From DATLYH01 sp035575035 (GTDB lineage Bacteria; Planctomycetota; Planctomycetia; Gemmatales; Gemmataceae), in NCBI GenBank assembly GCA_035575035.1, contig DATLYH010000248.1, positions 1 to 16,085 on the forward strand: DNA of 16,085 nt. The letters are read 5' to 3'. Below, piece by piece: positions 6,609-14,393 of the stretch. Positions within the stretch are counted from its first letter, which is position 1. Every line of letters begins with the position of its first letter. The position numbers and the translations under genes are program-made. The notes beneath the pieces were generated by a model that ran no database searches, was not told where the DNA came from, and saw only the letters and a list, made by a program, of their open reading frames with translations.

Positions 6609-7299
6609 GAAGATCAAGATCTCCGTGGTCATGCCCACGCTGAACGAGGAGAAGGCCATCCCGGTGATGATCGAGCAGGTTCGCCGGTACGCCGCCGACT
6701 ATGACACCGAGATCGTCATCGTGGACAGCAGCACCGACCAAACGCCGGAGATCGCCCGTAAATTGGGCGCCCGTGTGCTGCAGCAGCCCAAGCAGGGGCA
6801 CGGCGTCGCTCTCCGCGCGGCCATCGCCGCCGCCCAACACGACATCATCATCACCACCGATTGCGACAATACCTATCCACTGGAATACATCCCGCAGCTG
6901 GTGGACCTGGTGCACAACCAAGGCTACGACCTGGTCTCTTGCAACCGCCTGACGCCGCAGCTCGGCACGGAGATGCCGTTGTTGAACAAGCTCGGCAACA
7001 AGGCGTTCGCGTTGATGGTCCGGCTGCTTTACGGCATCCCGGTCCACGACGTGACCACCGGCATGTTCGCCCTGAAGCGGAAGCTGGCCAACACCATCGT
7101 GTGGGAGACGAATTACTCTTTCCCCTGCGAGCTGATTGTCCGCTCCGTCCGCGGCGGCTTCCGGCACAAGGAGATCGACATTCCCTACCGACTCCGCATC
7201 GGCGAGGTAACGCTGAACCGCTGGCGGAGCGGCAAGGCATACCTCCGCTGCATCCTGAAGTATCGCTTTAACCTTGGCTTTAACCCCCGCTCTCTGTAG
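6601..7299 (+). CDS. GT2 family glycosyltransferase (DPM1/polyprenyl-phosphate sugar synthase-like)
   Basis: A 232-residue GT-A fold enzyme that moves a sugar from a nucleotide donor, in close relatives onto a polyprenyl phosphate. Seen: SVVMPTLNEEKAIP at the N-terminus, the DSSTDQTPEIA loop, QGHGVALRAAI, the metal-binding D87-C-D89 in TTDCDNTYP, and DVTTGMFALKR followed by FPCELIVRSVRGGFRHKEID and a GEVTLNRWRSG tail typical of dolichol-phosphate-mannose-type enzymes. There are no C-terminal membrane spans, so it is probably cytoplasmic or membrane-peripheral. ATG 6601 has GGAG 6 nt upstream and overlaps the previous stop; a GTG or earlier ATG is less likely. It lies between the flavoprotein and the epimerase genes, in the same operon. 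Confidence 0.9.
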   Translation: MPEKIKISVVMPTLNEEKAIPVMIEQVRRYAADYDTEIVIVDSSTDQTPEIARKLGARVLQQPKQGHGVALRAAIAAAQHDIIITTDCDNTYPLEYIPQLVDLVHNQGYDLVSCNRLTPQLGTEMPLLNKLGNKAFALMVRLLYGIPVHDVTTGMFALKRKLANTIVWETNYSFPCELIVRSVRGGFRHKEIDIPYRLRIGEVTLNRWRSGKAYLRCILKYRFNLGFNPRSL

Positions 7300-7308
7300 G
7301 CCACGGCC

Positions 7309-8262
7309 ATGAACGTGCTCGTCACCGGCGGCGCCGGCTTCATTGGCAGTCACCTGATCGATTACCTCCTCGACGCGGGGCACCACGTCCACTGCGTCGA
7401 TGACCTGAGCCTGGGCCGGCGGGACAACCTTCGCCACCGCGAGGGCCACCCGCGATTCGCCTTCACCGAGCTTGACCTGCTGCACTACGACCAGCTGCAC
7501 GAGGTCTTCTGGGACGGCGCCTTCCAGTGCGTCTTCCACCTGGCGGCCAACTCCGACATCCAGGCCGGGACCGGCTGCATGAACATCGACCTGAATCGGA
7601 CCTTCCTGAGCACCTACACCGTGCTGCGCTGCATCCGGGATCACCGTGTCAAGCAGCTGGTCTTCGCCTCAACGTCGGCAATCTACGGCGACCGTGACGA
7701 GCTGCTGCACGAGGATTTCGGGCCGCTGTTCCCGGTGTCGTTCTACGGGGCGGCCAAGCTGGCGTCGGAAGCGTACATCGCGGCGGCGGTGGCCAATTTC
7801 GGACTGCAAGCGTGGATCTTCCGCTTCCCCAACGTTGTCGGCGAGCGGACCACTCACGGCGTCGTTCATGACTTTATCACCGCCCTGGAGAAGAACCCGC
7901 GGCAACTCACCATCCTGGGCGACGGCAAGCAGAGCAAGCCTTACCTCTACGTCAAGGACCTGATCGAGGGAATCATCTTCGGCTGGGAGCGCGCCCAGGA
8001 GCCGTTGAACTACTTCAACCTCGGTGTCGAGAGCACCATCACGGTACAGCGAATCGCGGAGATCGTGGTCGAGGAGATGGGGCTGAAGCGGGTGGAGTTT
8101 GCCTTCACCGGCGGCGACCGCGGCTGGGTCGGCGACGTGCCGCGCTTCCGCTATGACCTGGCGAAAATCCATCGGCTCGGCTGGCGGGCGAAGCGCACCT
8201 CTGAGGAGGCCATTCGGCTGGCGGTGCGTGCGGAGCTACAGCGGAGGGGTTGGAACCGATGA
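7309..8262 (+). CDS. NAD-dependent epimerase/dehydratase (extended SDR, GalE-like)
   Basis: A 317-residue extended short-chain dehydrogenase acting on nucleotide sugars. Seen: the NAD site VLVTGGAGFIGSHL (residues 3-16), the acidic D-D after the second strand (HCVDDLSLGRRDNL), FHLAANSD, the catalytic Ser/Thr segment FASTSAIYG (Thr122 in the GalE Ser124 position), and Y146-GAA-K150. A substrate-binding FPNVVGERTTHG loop follows. It could be a 4-epimerase or a 4,6-dehydratase; motifs do not decide, but GalE-like epimerisation fits best. It starts 9 nt after the GT2 stop, and its own stop overlaps the next ATG by 4 nt (ATGA). Its length is normal and no damage is seen. Confidence 0.92.
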   Translation: MNVLVTGGAGFIGSHLIDYLLDAGHHVHCVDDLSLGRRDNLRHREGHPRFAFTELDLLHYDQLHEVFWDGAFQCVFHLAANSDIQAGTGCMNIDLNRTFLSTYTVLRCIRDHRVKQLVFASTSAIYGDRDELLHEDFGPLFPVSFYGAAKLASEAYIAAAVANFGLQAWIFRFPNVVGERTTHGVVHDFITALEKNPRQLTILGDGKQSKPYLYVKDLIEGIIFGWERAQEPLNYFNLGVESTITVQRIAEIVVEEMGLKRVEFAFTGGDRGWVGDVPRFRYDLAKIHRLGWRAKRTSEEAIRLAVRAELQRRGWNR

Positions 8263-10142
8263 AGGCCGTCATCCTCGCTGGCGGCAAGGGCACCCGCCTG
8301 GGCCGGCTCACCGAGAGTCTGCCCAAGCCGATGGTTCCCATCGCCGGCAAGCCGCTCCTGGAACACCAGGTCGGCGTCCTCCGGCGTTATGACATCAATG
8401 ACATCATCCTCTCGGTCGGCTACCTGGCCGAGCGCATCGCAGCGCATTTCGGCGACGGCCGCCGGTTCGGCGTCTCCATTCATTACGTGCGCGAGTCGGA
8501 GCCGCTCGGCACCGCAGGGGCCGTCAAGCAGCTGGAAGGCGAGCTGCGCGAGGATTTCCTCGTCTTCTACGGCGACGTGATGCTCGACATGAACCTACGC
8601 CGGCTGCTGCGGTTCCACCAGAACAAGGGGGGCGCCGGGACGCTGGTACTCCATCCCAACGATCACCCGCACGATAGCGACCTGGTGGAGGTCGATGCGG
8701 AAACTTACCGCGTCGTCGCCTTCCACCCCAAGCCGCACCCGCCCGGCAAGCGCTACCGCAACCTGGTCAACGCCGGTGTCTACGTCTTGTCGCCCCGCGT
8801 CTTCACCTACATCGACTGCGGGGCGAGGGCCGACCTCGGCCGTGACATCTTCCCCCGGATGGTGGGGAGCGAAGACCTCTACGGCTACCTCACGGCCGAG
8901 TACCTCAAGGACATGGGAACGCCCGAGCGGCTGGAGCAGGTGACGCAGGACTTCCTCTCCGGCCGAGTCGCGCGCTTCAACAACGAGCATCCACGGAAGG
9001 CGATCTTCCTCGATCGCGACGGTGTCATCAACCGGCACGTCGGTCTGCTGAGCCGGCCTGGCGAGCTGGAATTGCTGCCGGGTGTGGCCGAGGGAATCCG
9101 GGCGATCAACCAGTCCGACTATCTGGCCGTCGTCGTCACCAATCAGCCGGTCGTCGCCCGCAACCTCTGTTCGGTCCGGCAGCTCGACCAGATCCACGGC
9201 AAGATGGAGGCCCTGCTGGCCCGGCAGGGGGCGAAGCTCGATGCCATCTACTACTGCCCCCACCACCCCGACAAGGGGTATGCTCGCGAGAACCCGCGCT
9301 ACAAGGTCCCCTGCGAGTGCCGCAAGCCCGCCATCGGGATGATCCAGCGAGCCGAGGAGGAGCTGAACGTCCAGCTGGACGGCTCGTACATCATCGGCGA
9401 CTCGGCGCGCGATGTCCGCTGCGGCATTCGGGCCGGGCTGGGGACCGTGGCGGTCATGACCGGCGAGCAGTGGACCGCCTGGGACTGCGAGCCCGATTAC
9501 ACGTTCCCGACGTTCGGCGAGGCGATCGACTTTATCCTGCGCGACCCGTTCCGCTCGTGCTTCGAGCGGATCTACGAGGATTTCCTCCAGGCCTTTTACC
9601 AGGGCCCGTTCATCATCACCATCGACGGCCGGCTGACCCCTGCTGCTCGCAACTTTGCCAACTACTTCGCCCGCTCCTTCCGCGAGATGGGCCGATCGGT
9701 GCGGCGCGTGTCGTTTGACGACTGGCTCCTGCAGCAGGTCAAGGACGGTAGCCGGGAACGGAGCGCGGCGTCGGCCGGCCCACCGCCGGAGTTGACGCTG
9801 CTGGACGAAATCTTGTCGGCCGGCCCGCGCCGCGCCGGTGATGCCGAGGGAGTGCCGGACGTGTTGATCATCGACGGAGCGGTCCCGCCGAGCCTGGAGC
9901 GGCTGCGGCAAAAGTCACGCTTCCGCGTTTTCTGCGAGCTGGAGGACGGTACGGCCGCTGCCCGGCTGGAGAGCTTCCTGGCCTGGCGCGGGTTTGATGC
10001 CGCCGCCGTCGAGGCCCTCCTGAGTGTGCAGCGCCGGCAGCAGGCCGATGCCGATCGGGCAGCCGACGGCGCCAACTTGATCATTGCCCTGACTGAGGGG
10101 GGGAGCGTCCGTGATCATCACGCGCACGCCATTCCGGGTTAG
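8259..10142 (+). CDS. Fusion: sugar-1-phosphate nucleotidyltransferase + GmhB-like heptose bisphosphatase + degenerate P-loop kinase-like domain
   Basis: 627 residues, three modules. (1) Residues 1-235: nucleotidyltransferase, MKAVILAGGKGTRLGRLTES with the LPKPMVPIAGKPLLEHQ Lys motif, FYGDVMLDMNL (metal Asp) and NLVNAGVYVLSP; HddC/GmhC-like, attaching GMP or AMP to heptose-1-phosphate. (2) Residues 248-430: HAD-IIIA phosphatase, D252-x-D254-GVIN, VVTNQP, IIGDSARDV, and the GmhB zinc cluster C333-x-H335 plus C352-x-C354; it removes the 7-phosphate from heptose-1,7-bisphosphate. (3) From about 449: PFIITIDGRLTPAARNFANY then VSFDDWLL has the strand, helix and DDW pattern of uridine-kinase-like P-loop enzymes, but GxxGSGKST is absent, so it should not bind ATP normally. 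ATG 8259 follows GGAGGGG and overlaps the epimerase stop. It overlaps the kinase gene by 32 nt. Module calls are strong for 1 and 2, moderate for 3. Confidence 0.9.
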   Translation: MKAVILAGGKGTRLGRLTESLPKPMVPIAGKPLLEHQVGVLRRYDINDIILSVGYLAERIAAHFGDGRRFGVSIHYVRESEPLGTAGAVKQLEGELREDFLVFYGDVMLDMNLRRLLRFHQNKGGAGTLVLHPNDHPHDSDLVEVDAETYRVVAFHPKPHPPGKRYRNLVNAGVYVLSPRVFTYIDCGARADLGRDIFPRMVGSEDLYGYLTAEYLKDMGTPERLEQVTQDFLSGRVARFNNEHPRKAIFLDRDGVINRHVGLLSRPGELELLPGVAEGIRAINQSDYLAVVVTNQPVVARNLCSVRQLDQIHGKMEALLARQGAKLDAIYYCPHHPDKGYARENPRYKVPCECRKPAIGMIQRAEEELNVQLDGSYIIGDSARDVRCGIRAGLGTVAVMTGEQWTAWDCEPDYTFPTFGEAIDFILRDPFRSCFERIYEDFLQAFYQGPFIITIDGRLTPAARNFANYFARSFREMGRSVRRVSFDDWLLQQVKDGSRERSAASAGPPPELTLLDEILSAGPRRAGDAEGVPDVLIIDGAVPPSLERLRQKSRFRVFCELEDGTAAARLESFLAWRGFDAAAVEALLSVQRRQQADADRAADGANLIIALTEGGSVRDHHAHAIPG

Positions 10143-11094
10143 CTTCGCTGGCGGCGGTTCGGACATCGAGGAGTTCTATTCCCAGTGCGGCGGGGCGGTG
10201 CTAAGCACCACCATCGATAAATACATGTACATCGCCTCGCACCGCTTCTTCGACGAGGACAAGGTCCGCGTCAAGTACTCCAAGACCGAGACGGTCACCC
10301 GCCTGGAAGACCTGGAACACCCTATCCTGCGCGAGGTGTTGATTCGCTTCCAGGTGCGGGGGGCATTGGAGATCAGTTCCAACGCCGACATCCCCGCCGG
10401 CTCGGGGCTCGGCTCATCGTCCTCATTCACGGTCGGCCTGATCCACAATCTCCACGTCCGGGCCGGCAAGTACGTGACCAAGGCCCAGCTGGCCGAGGAG
10501 GCCTGTGACGTGGAGATCAACCGACTCCAGGAGCCGATCGGCAAGCAGGACCAGTATGCCGCCGCCTTCGGCGGGTTGAATGTCTTTCACTTCCATCCAT
10601 CGGGCACGGTCGGCGTCGAACCGATCCACTTGAAGGCCGACGTTTATCAAGGGTTGCAAGAGAGCCTGCTAATGTTCCACATCGGCGGGCAGCGGATGGC
10701 CTCCTACGTTTTGGCCGAGCAGAAGGCGAACCTGCGCTCGTCGCCGAAGCGTGAGGTGCTGAAGCGGATGGTGGACTTTGTCTGGGAGCTGCGGGACGCC
10801 CTGTACGACGGGAAGCTGGAGCGGCTGGGCCAGATCCTGGACCGAAGCTGGCGGCTGAAGCAGCAGCTCGCCTCGAAGATCAGCAACGACACCATCAACC
10901 GCTGCTATCAGCTGGCCCTGGAGAATGGCGCCCTGGGAGGCAAGCTCCTGGGCGCCGGCGGCAGCGGCTTCCTCCTTTTATTCTGCCCCCGTCCCAAGCA
11001 AGAGGGTCTGCGCCGCGCACTGGCACCTCTGCGGGAGCTGCGGTTCCGGTTTGAGATCGAGGGCTCCAAAGTGATCTTCGCCGATGGTGAATAG
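10111..11094 (+). CDS. hddA: D-glycero-alpha-D-manno-heptose 7-phosphate kinase-like GHMP kinase
   Basis: A 327-residue GHMP kinase. It begins at GTG 10111, after a G-rich ribosome-binding site, with IITRTPFRVSFAGGGSDIEE, the heptose/fucose-kinase type N-terminus. The ATP-binding motif is P95-AGSGLGSSSSFTVG, followed by the QEPIGKQDQYAAAFGGLNVF segment, and the C-terminal motif 3 is KLLGAGGSGFLLLF. HddA phosphorylates D-glycero-D-manno-heptose 7-phosphate at C1, making the substrate for the GmhB-like phosphatase module encoded just upstream, whose product then feeds the nucleotidyltransferase module. The 32-nt overlap with that gene supports a coupled pathway. Alternatives are L-fucokinase-like or other sugar kinases, but the neighbour makes heptose most likely. 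Confidence 0.88.
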   Translation: MIITRTPFRVSFAGGGSDIEEFYSQCGGAVLSTTIDKYMYIASHRFFDEDKVRVKYSKTETVTRLEDLEHPILREVLIRFQVRGALEISSNADIPAGSGLGSSSSFTVGLIHNLHVRAGKYVTKAQLAEEACDVEINRLQEPIGKQDQYAAAFGGLNVFHFHPSGTVGVEPIHLKADVYQGLQESLLMFHIGGQRMASYVLAEQKANLRSSPKREVLKRMVDFVWELRDALYDGKLERLGQILDRSWRLKQQLASKISNDTINRCYQLALENGALGGKLLGAGGSGFLLLFCPRPKQEGLRRALAPLRELRFRFEIEGSKVIFADGE

Positions 11095-11121
11095 GGGAGT
11101 GAACGGAAGGAGAAGGAAATC

Positions 11122-11163
11122 CTCACCACTCTCCGACCGGCCTCATAGGCATGAGAGGGTGAG
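11122..11163 (+). terminator. Hairpin after the heptose kinase gene
   Basis: An 11-bp stem with one bulged A (11122-11133 with 11153-11163) and a 19-nt loop begins 28 nt past the hddA-like stop. A competing inner pair (CTCAT/ATGAG) is also possible. There is no clear U-tract, so termination may be inefficient or Rho-dependent. It probably marks the end of the first plus-strand operon. Confidence 0.45.
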
Positions 11164-11326
11164 TTCGGGAGTATAGCCCTGCCGCCTTGGAATGAAGGTG
11201 CGAAGACAGCCGGACGCAGTTCGTCGCCGTTGTGTGCTAGAGTTTTTCTAAATTCCTTACCGCCAAGTTGAGATAGAACTAACAGGATCGGGATATGAGA
11301 TCGTCATACCGAGCGCGGAGCAAAGA
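11164..11326 (+). promoter_or_regulatory. Upstream region of the second plus-strand operon
   Basis: This gap is more AT-rich than its surroundings (AGTTTTTCTAAATT near 11241-11254). A possible promoter is TTGAGA (11268-11273), 18 nt, then GATATG (11292-11297), about 30 nt before the ATG. GGAG (11317-11320) is the ribosome-binding site. No ORF with coding character lies here. The promoter is a weak match. Confidence 0.3.
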
Positions 11327-13060
11327 ATGATAGTCAGCAAAGAGCACGGAGGTCTGGCAAGTGGCTGGTGGGTGCTAGCATTGACCGGCCTGTTCTTTTT
11401 TGTCTTTGCTGTGGTGGCCCTCTCGGGACCGGGGCGGATCGACATCGTGGACGGGCAGACTCGCTACGAGGTAGCCCGGAGCCTGGTCGATCACGGCGAC
11501 CACATCATCCGCGACCCGGATGTCTGGTTCGCCGTCCGCCCGGGACGGGATGGCCAGAGGTATACCGATTATCGTTTTCCCCAAACGGTCCTGGGCGTGG
11601 GGGCGATCCTTGCCGCTGACGTCACTGGCCCCGTCAACGAAATGCGCCGGCACTTCTTCTTCACCCTCATCAGCCCGTTCGCAGCCGCGGTGCTGGCGGT
11701 GACCTACTCGCTTTGGTTCCGCGGACTGGGCCACTGTCCGGGGGCCAGCCTGTTCTGGGCGACAGCAGGTATCTTCTGCACGCCAAGTTGGTACTACGGC
11801 ACCAGCACGTTTGACGACATCCTGGGGACCCTGGCGATCGTTCTGGCTGTCGCGGTGATGTGGCTCTCGCGGGATCGCCGGCCCCTACTTGGAGCCACCG
11901 TCGCCGGGCTGGTGATGGGGTGGGCGTTTAACTGCAAACCACCGTTAGGGTTCTTCGCTCTGCCGGTGGTGACGGCTGGTTACCGGCCCGGGCAGCCTCT
12001 CCGTCAGCAACTTACCCAGGCAGGGTTGGTCTTCTTCGGGTTAGCCTTGGGCGTGGTCGCCTACAAAGCCTACGACCTTTACAAGTTCCCGCCCGGTACT
12101 CCCAATCCTTACCTGGAATACGAGGAGTGGTACGGTCCCATGTGGACCAGCAACCCGATTCCGGGGCTAGCTAACTTGGCCTTGAGCCCCTCAGCGGGAG
12201 CCTTCTGGTACTGTCCCCCGCTGCTGCTCAGCTGCCTCGGTTGGCTCGAGTGGTGCCACAACTACCGGCGGTTCTGCTGGACCGTCCTGGCTGCTTCTCT
12301 GATGTTCACATTGTTCCTTTGCTTCCTGACATTCTTCAAGGGCGAACCAAGTTGGGGCCCGCGTTACCTGACCCCTGTCTTCGCCCTGGGGTGGGTTTTC
12401 GTCCCGGCAGCGGTCGGTAAGCTACACCGGGCAGTAGTTGCTTCCGTGCTGACGGTAGGCGTGCTGGTCCAGTTGCTGGGTCTAAGCATCGACCCGCAGC
12501 GGCTATTTCTGCAAACGCCGATCTCGCTCACCTACTACTACGATCATCCCTGGCTGGGGTTTAACCTGTCCGCCGCACACCTCCCTCGGCGGTGCTGGGA
12601 AATTGTCGAGGTCTTGACGCCCCGGCAGGAGCGGGCGCCAGACTTCAACCCGGCTCCGCTGCCGACTCACGCCGGGGGAATCAATGCCCCTGGTCCAATC
12701 CTTCTCACAAGCTTGATTGGGCTGAGCGGTACGTCTCCCGGTGCGGGGCCCCTGTCGGCCACCTGCAGCACGCGGCCAGCCCTCATCGTTCTGATGACGA
12801 CTACCTACCGCGAGGCGGCGCAACGCTACCACGTGTTCTCTTCCCTCCGCCCTTGGTGGATCAGCCAGCAGTACCTCCCCGTCGAGAAGAGGCCGGTTGA
12901 CCTGCCTCGCACGGCCACCCTGCTTGGCCTGACCATGAGTCTTGGTTTCCTGTTGTTGATTCTCGGATGCTGGCGAGTTTCGCGCCCGGCTGCGTGCGGG
13001 CCGTGCCAGGCGGCCGTGTCGTATGAACCGGCGGCCTTGCTGGAGGCCAGCGAGTCATGA
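11327..13060 (+). CDS. Multi-spanning membrane protein, GT39/PMT-like (GT-C fold) glycosyltransferase-type
   Basis: A 577-residue inner-membrane protein. About ten hydrophobic segments can be seen, e.g. residues 13-33 (WWVLALTGLFFFVFAVVAL), around 108-130, 163-180, 230-250, 300-335 and one near the C-terminus (GLTMSLGFLLLILGCW). After the first span a periplasmic loop IDIVDGQTRYEVARSLVDHG resembles the first-loop acidic motif of GT-C enzymes, which transfer sugars from polyprenyl-phosphate donors. WGPRYLTPVFALGWVFVP also fits this group. It may use the lipid-linked product of a DPM1-like enzyme such as the one at 6601 (inference). ATG 11327 follows GGAG. The stop overlaps the next ATG by 4 nt. 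Third-position composition looks a little less GC-biased than in the operon before it. The exact activity is unknown. Confidence 0.75.
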   Translation: MIVSKEHGGLASGWWVLALTGLFFFVFAVVALSGPGRIDIVDGQTRYEVARSLVDHGDHIIRDPDVWFAVRPGRDGQRYTDYRFPQTVLGVGAILAADVTGPVNEMRRHFFFTLISPFAAAVLAVTYSLWFRGLGHCPGASLFWATAGIFCTPSWYYGTSTFDDILGTLAIVLAVAVMWLSRDRRPLLGATVAGLVMGWAFNCKPPLGFFALPVVTAGYRPGQPLRQQLTQAGLVFFGLALGVVAYKAYDLYKFPPGTPNPYLEYEEWYGPMWTSNPIPGLANLALSPSAGAFWYCPPLLLSCLGWLEWCHNYRRFCWTVLAASLMFTLFLCFLTFFKGEPSWGPRYLTPVFALGWVFVPAAVGKLHRAVVASVLTVGVLVQLLGLSIDPQRLFLQTPISLTYYYDHPWLGFNLSAAHLPRRCWEIVEVLTPRQERAPDFNPAPLPTHAGGINAPGPILLTSLIGLSGTSPGAGPLSATCSTRPALIVLMTTTYREAAQRYHVFSSLRPWWISQQYLPVEKRPVDLPRTATLLGLTMSLGFLLLILGCWRVSRPAACGPCQAAVSYEPAALLEASES

Positions 13061-13635
13061 ACCCCTACCGCTGTCGCGTCCTCGACTTGTTTCGCGCCTG
13101 TTTGCAGCCTTTAGCGCCCGTGAATCGGGGCCTCGATTTCGGCGCGGGCGACGGTTGGTTTGCTTCGTCCTTCGTGCGCGAGGGGATAGCCCACGAGGTA
13201 GTGGCCATCGACGTCCAGGTCCGGCCGCGCACCTTCACCGAAGTCATCCTGTACGATGGCCAGCGCCTGCCCTTCGCCGACCGCTCCTTCGATCTGGTGA
13301 GCAGCGTCGATGTGCTGCACCACTGCCCCGACCCGCAGGCCAGCCTGCGTGAAGCCCTTCGTTGTGCCGCTCGCTTCTTCCTGCTCAAGGACCACACCTA
13401 CCGGAGCCTGGCCGGCAGGCTGACTCTGTGCGCGCTGGACGAGATAGGCAACCGCCGCTTTGGCATCCCCTCTCTGTACCGTTACCAGAAGCGGTGGGAC
13501 TGGTTCCCCGTGATCGAGGAGGCCGGGTTCACCCTGTGCCGGCTGATCCACCCGGCACCCTGCCACGTCGGCCCGCTGGGATGGGCGACGAACTCGCTCC
13601 AGTTCATAGGTCTCTGGGAAAGGACGTCGTCATGA
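13057..13635 (+). CDS. Class I SAM-dependent methyltransferase (small)
   Basis: A 192-residue methyltransferase. It has motif I GLDFGAGDGWF (residues 25-35), an acidic residue after strand 2 (VVAIDVQ), LPFADRSFDLVSSVDVLHHC for the methyltransferase-11 pattern, and ARFFLLKDH for strand 5. The family methylates small molecules or glycan groups; the substrate is unknown, though the setting suggests a sugar or lipid-linked glycan. It overlaps the membrane protein gene by ATGA at the start and the next methyltransferase by ATGA at the end, so expression is likely coupled. The N-terminus is short before motif I, but complete for this subfamily. Confidence 0.87.
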   Translation: MNPYRCRVLDLFRACLQPLAPVNRGLDFGAGDGWFASSFVREGIAHEVVAIDVQVRPRTFTEVILYDGQRLPFADRSFDLVSSVDVLHHCPDPQASLREALRCAARFFLLKDHTYRSLAGRLTLCALDEIGNRRFGIPSLYRYQKRWDWFPVIEEAGFTLCRLIHPAPCHVGPLGWATNSLQFIGLWERTSS

Positions 13636-14393
13636 CCCCGAAGGACGGCGAGCGGCGTCTAGAGCCACAAATCTGGCGCGATTACGATTGGTACGTTTTG
13701 CGCTGCTTACGCCGGCAGATCGAGGTGCTCCTCGACTCAACGGCGGCCCTCCGGGCGGGCCAGCGCGTCATCGATTTCGGCTGCGGCGATCGGCCCTACG
13801 AGAGGCTCATCACCGCCCGAGGGGCACAATACATCGCCTGCGACCTCGATGGCGACGTGGACGTGCGCATCAAGCCGGGCCGGCCCCTGGATCTGCCCGA
13901 TGCCAGCGCCGACGGTGTCGTCTCCTTCCAGGTGCTAGAGCACGTTTGGGACCTGGATTGGTACCTGGGCCAATGTTACCGCCTGCTAAAGCCGGGTGGC
14001 TGGCTGCTGCTATCCACGCACGGCAACTGGCTGTACCACCCACATCCCACAGACTACCGACGCTGGACCCGTGACGGCTTGGTCGAGGAACGCCGGGCCC
14101 GAGATTTCCGGGTAGAGACGGTGATGCCAGCCGTAGGCCCCCTGGCCTGGACCACTCAGTTCCGCTTGCTGGGGCTGCACCACGTATTCCGGAAAATACC
14201 GATCCTCGGTCCCGCTATCCTGGCTCCCGTGGCTTGCCTGATGAACCTGCGGATGGTCCTGGAAGACCTGGTTACCCCTACCGCCATTCGCCAGGCCAAT
14301 GCCTCGGTGTACGTTACGCTCTCACGCAAACCGGAGAGCGACAAAGAAGAGGCATTCTATGCGCATTCTGGTAACGACACACTATTACGCTGA
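13632..14393 (+). CDS. Class I SAM-dependent methyltransferase (second copy type)
   Basis: A 253-residue methyltransferase, distinct in sequence from its neighbour. Motif I is VIDFGCGDRPYERL (residues 47-60), strand 2 ends IACDLDGD (acidic D71), then LPDASADGVVSFQVLEHVWD and LLKPGGWLLLSTHG, a textbook methyltransferase-11 layout. A C-terminal part (from about 170) includes a hydrophobic stretch KIPILGPAILAPVACLMNL that may be amphipathic or membrane-associated. ATG 13632 is preceded by AAGGA and overlaps the previous stop; the frame is open to 13362, but that part is antisense or shadow sequence. Its 3' end overlaps the GT4 gene by 35 nt, and the last 10 or so residues look unconserved. The role is probably glycan methylation. 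Confidence 0.87.
   Translation: MTPKDGERRLEPQIWRDYDWYVLRCLRRQIEVLLDSTAALRAGQRVIDFGCGDRPYERLITARGAQYIACDLDGDVDVRIKPGRPLDLPDASADGVVSFQVLEHVWDLDWYLGQCYRLLKPGGWLLLSTHGNWLYHPHPTDYRRWTRDGLVEERRARDFRVETVMPAVGPLAWTTQFRLLGLHHVFRKIPILGPAILAPVACLMNLRMVLEDLVTPTAIRQANASVYVTLSRKPESDKEEAFYAHSGNDTLLR

Noticed and set aside
6373..7644. Minus-strand open frame of 423 codons
   Set aside because: It is antisense to the flavoprotein, GT2 and epimerase genes; its Val/Asp/Gln-rich product is typical of a mirror frame.
8595..9911. Minus-strand open frame of 438 codons
   Set aside because: It is antisense to the heptose fusion gene, which has multiple catalytic motifs.
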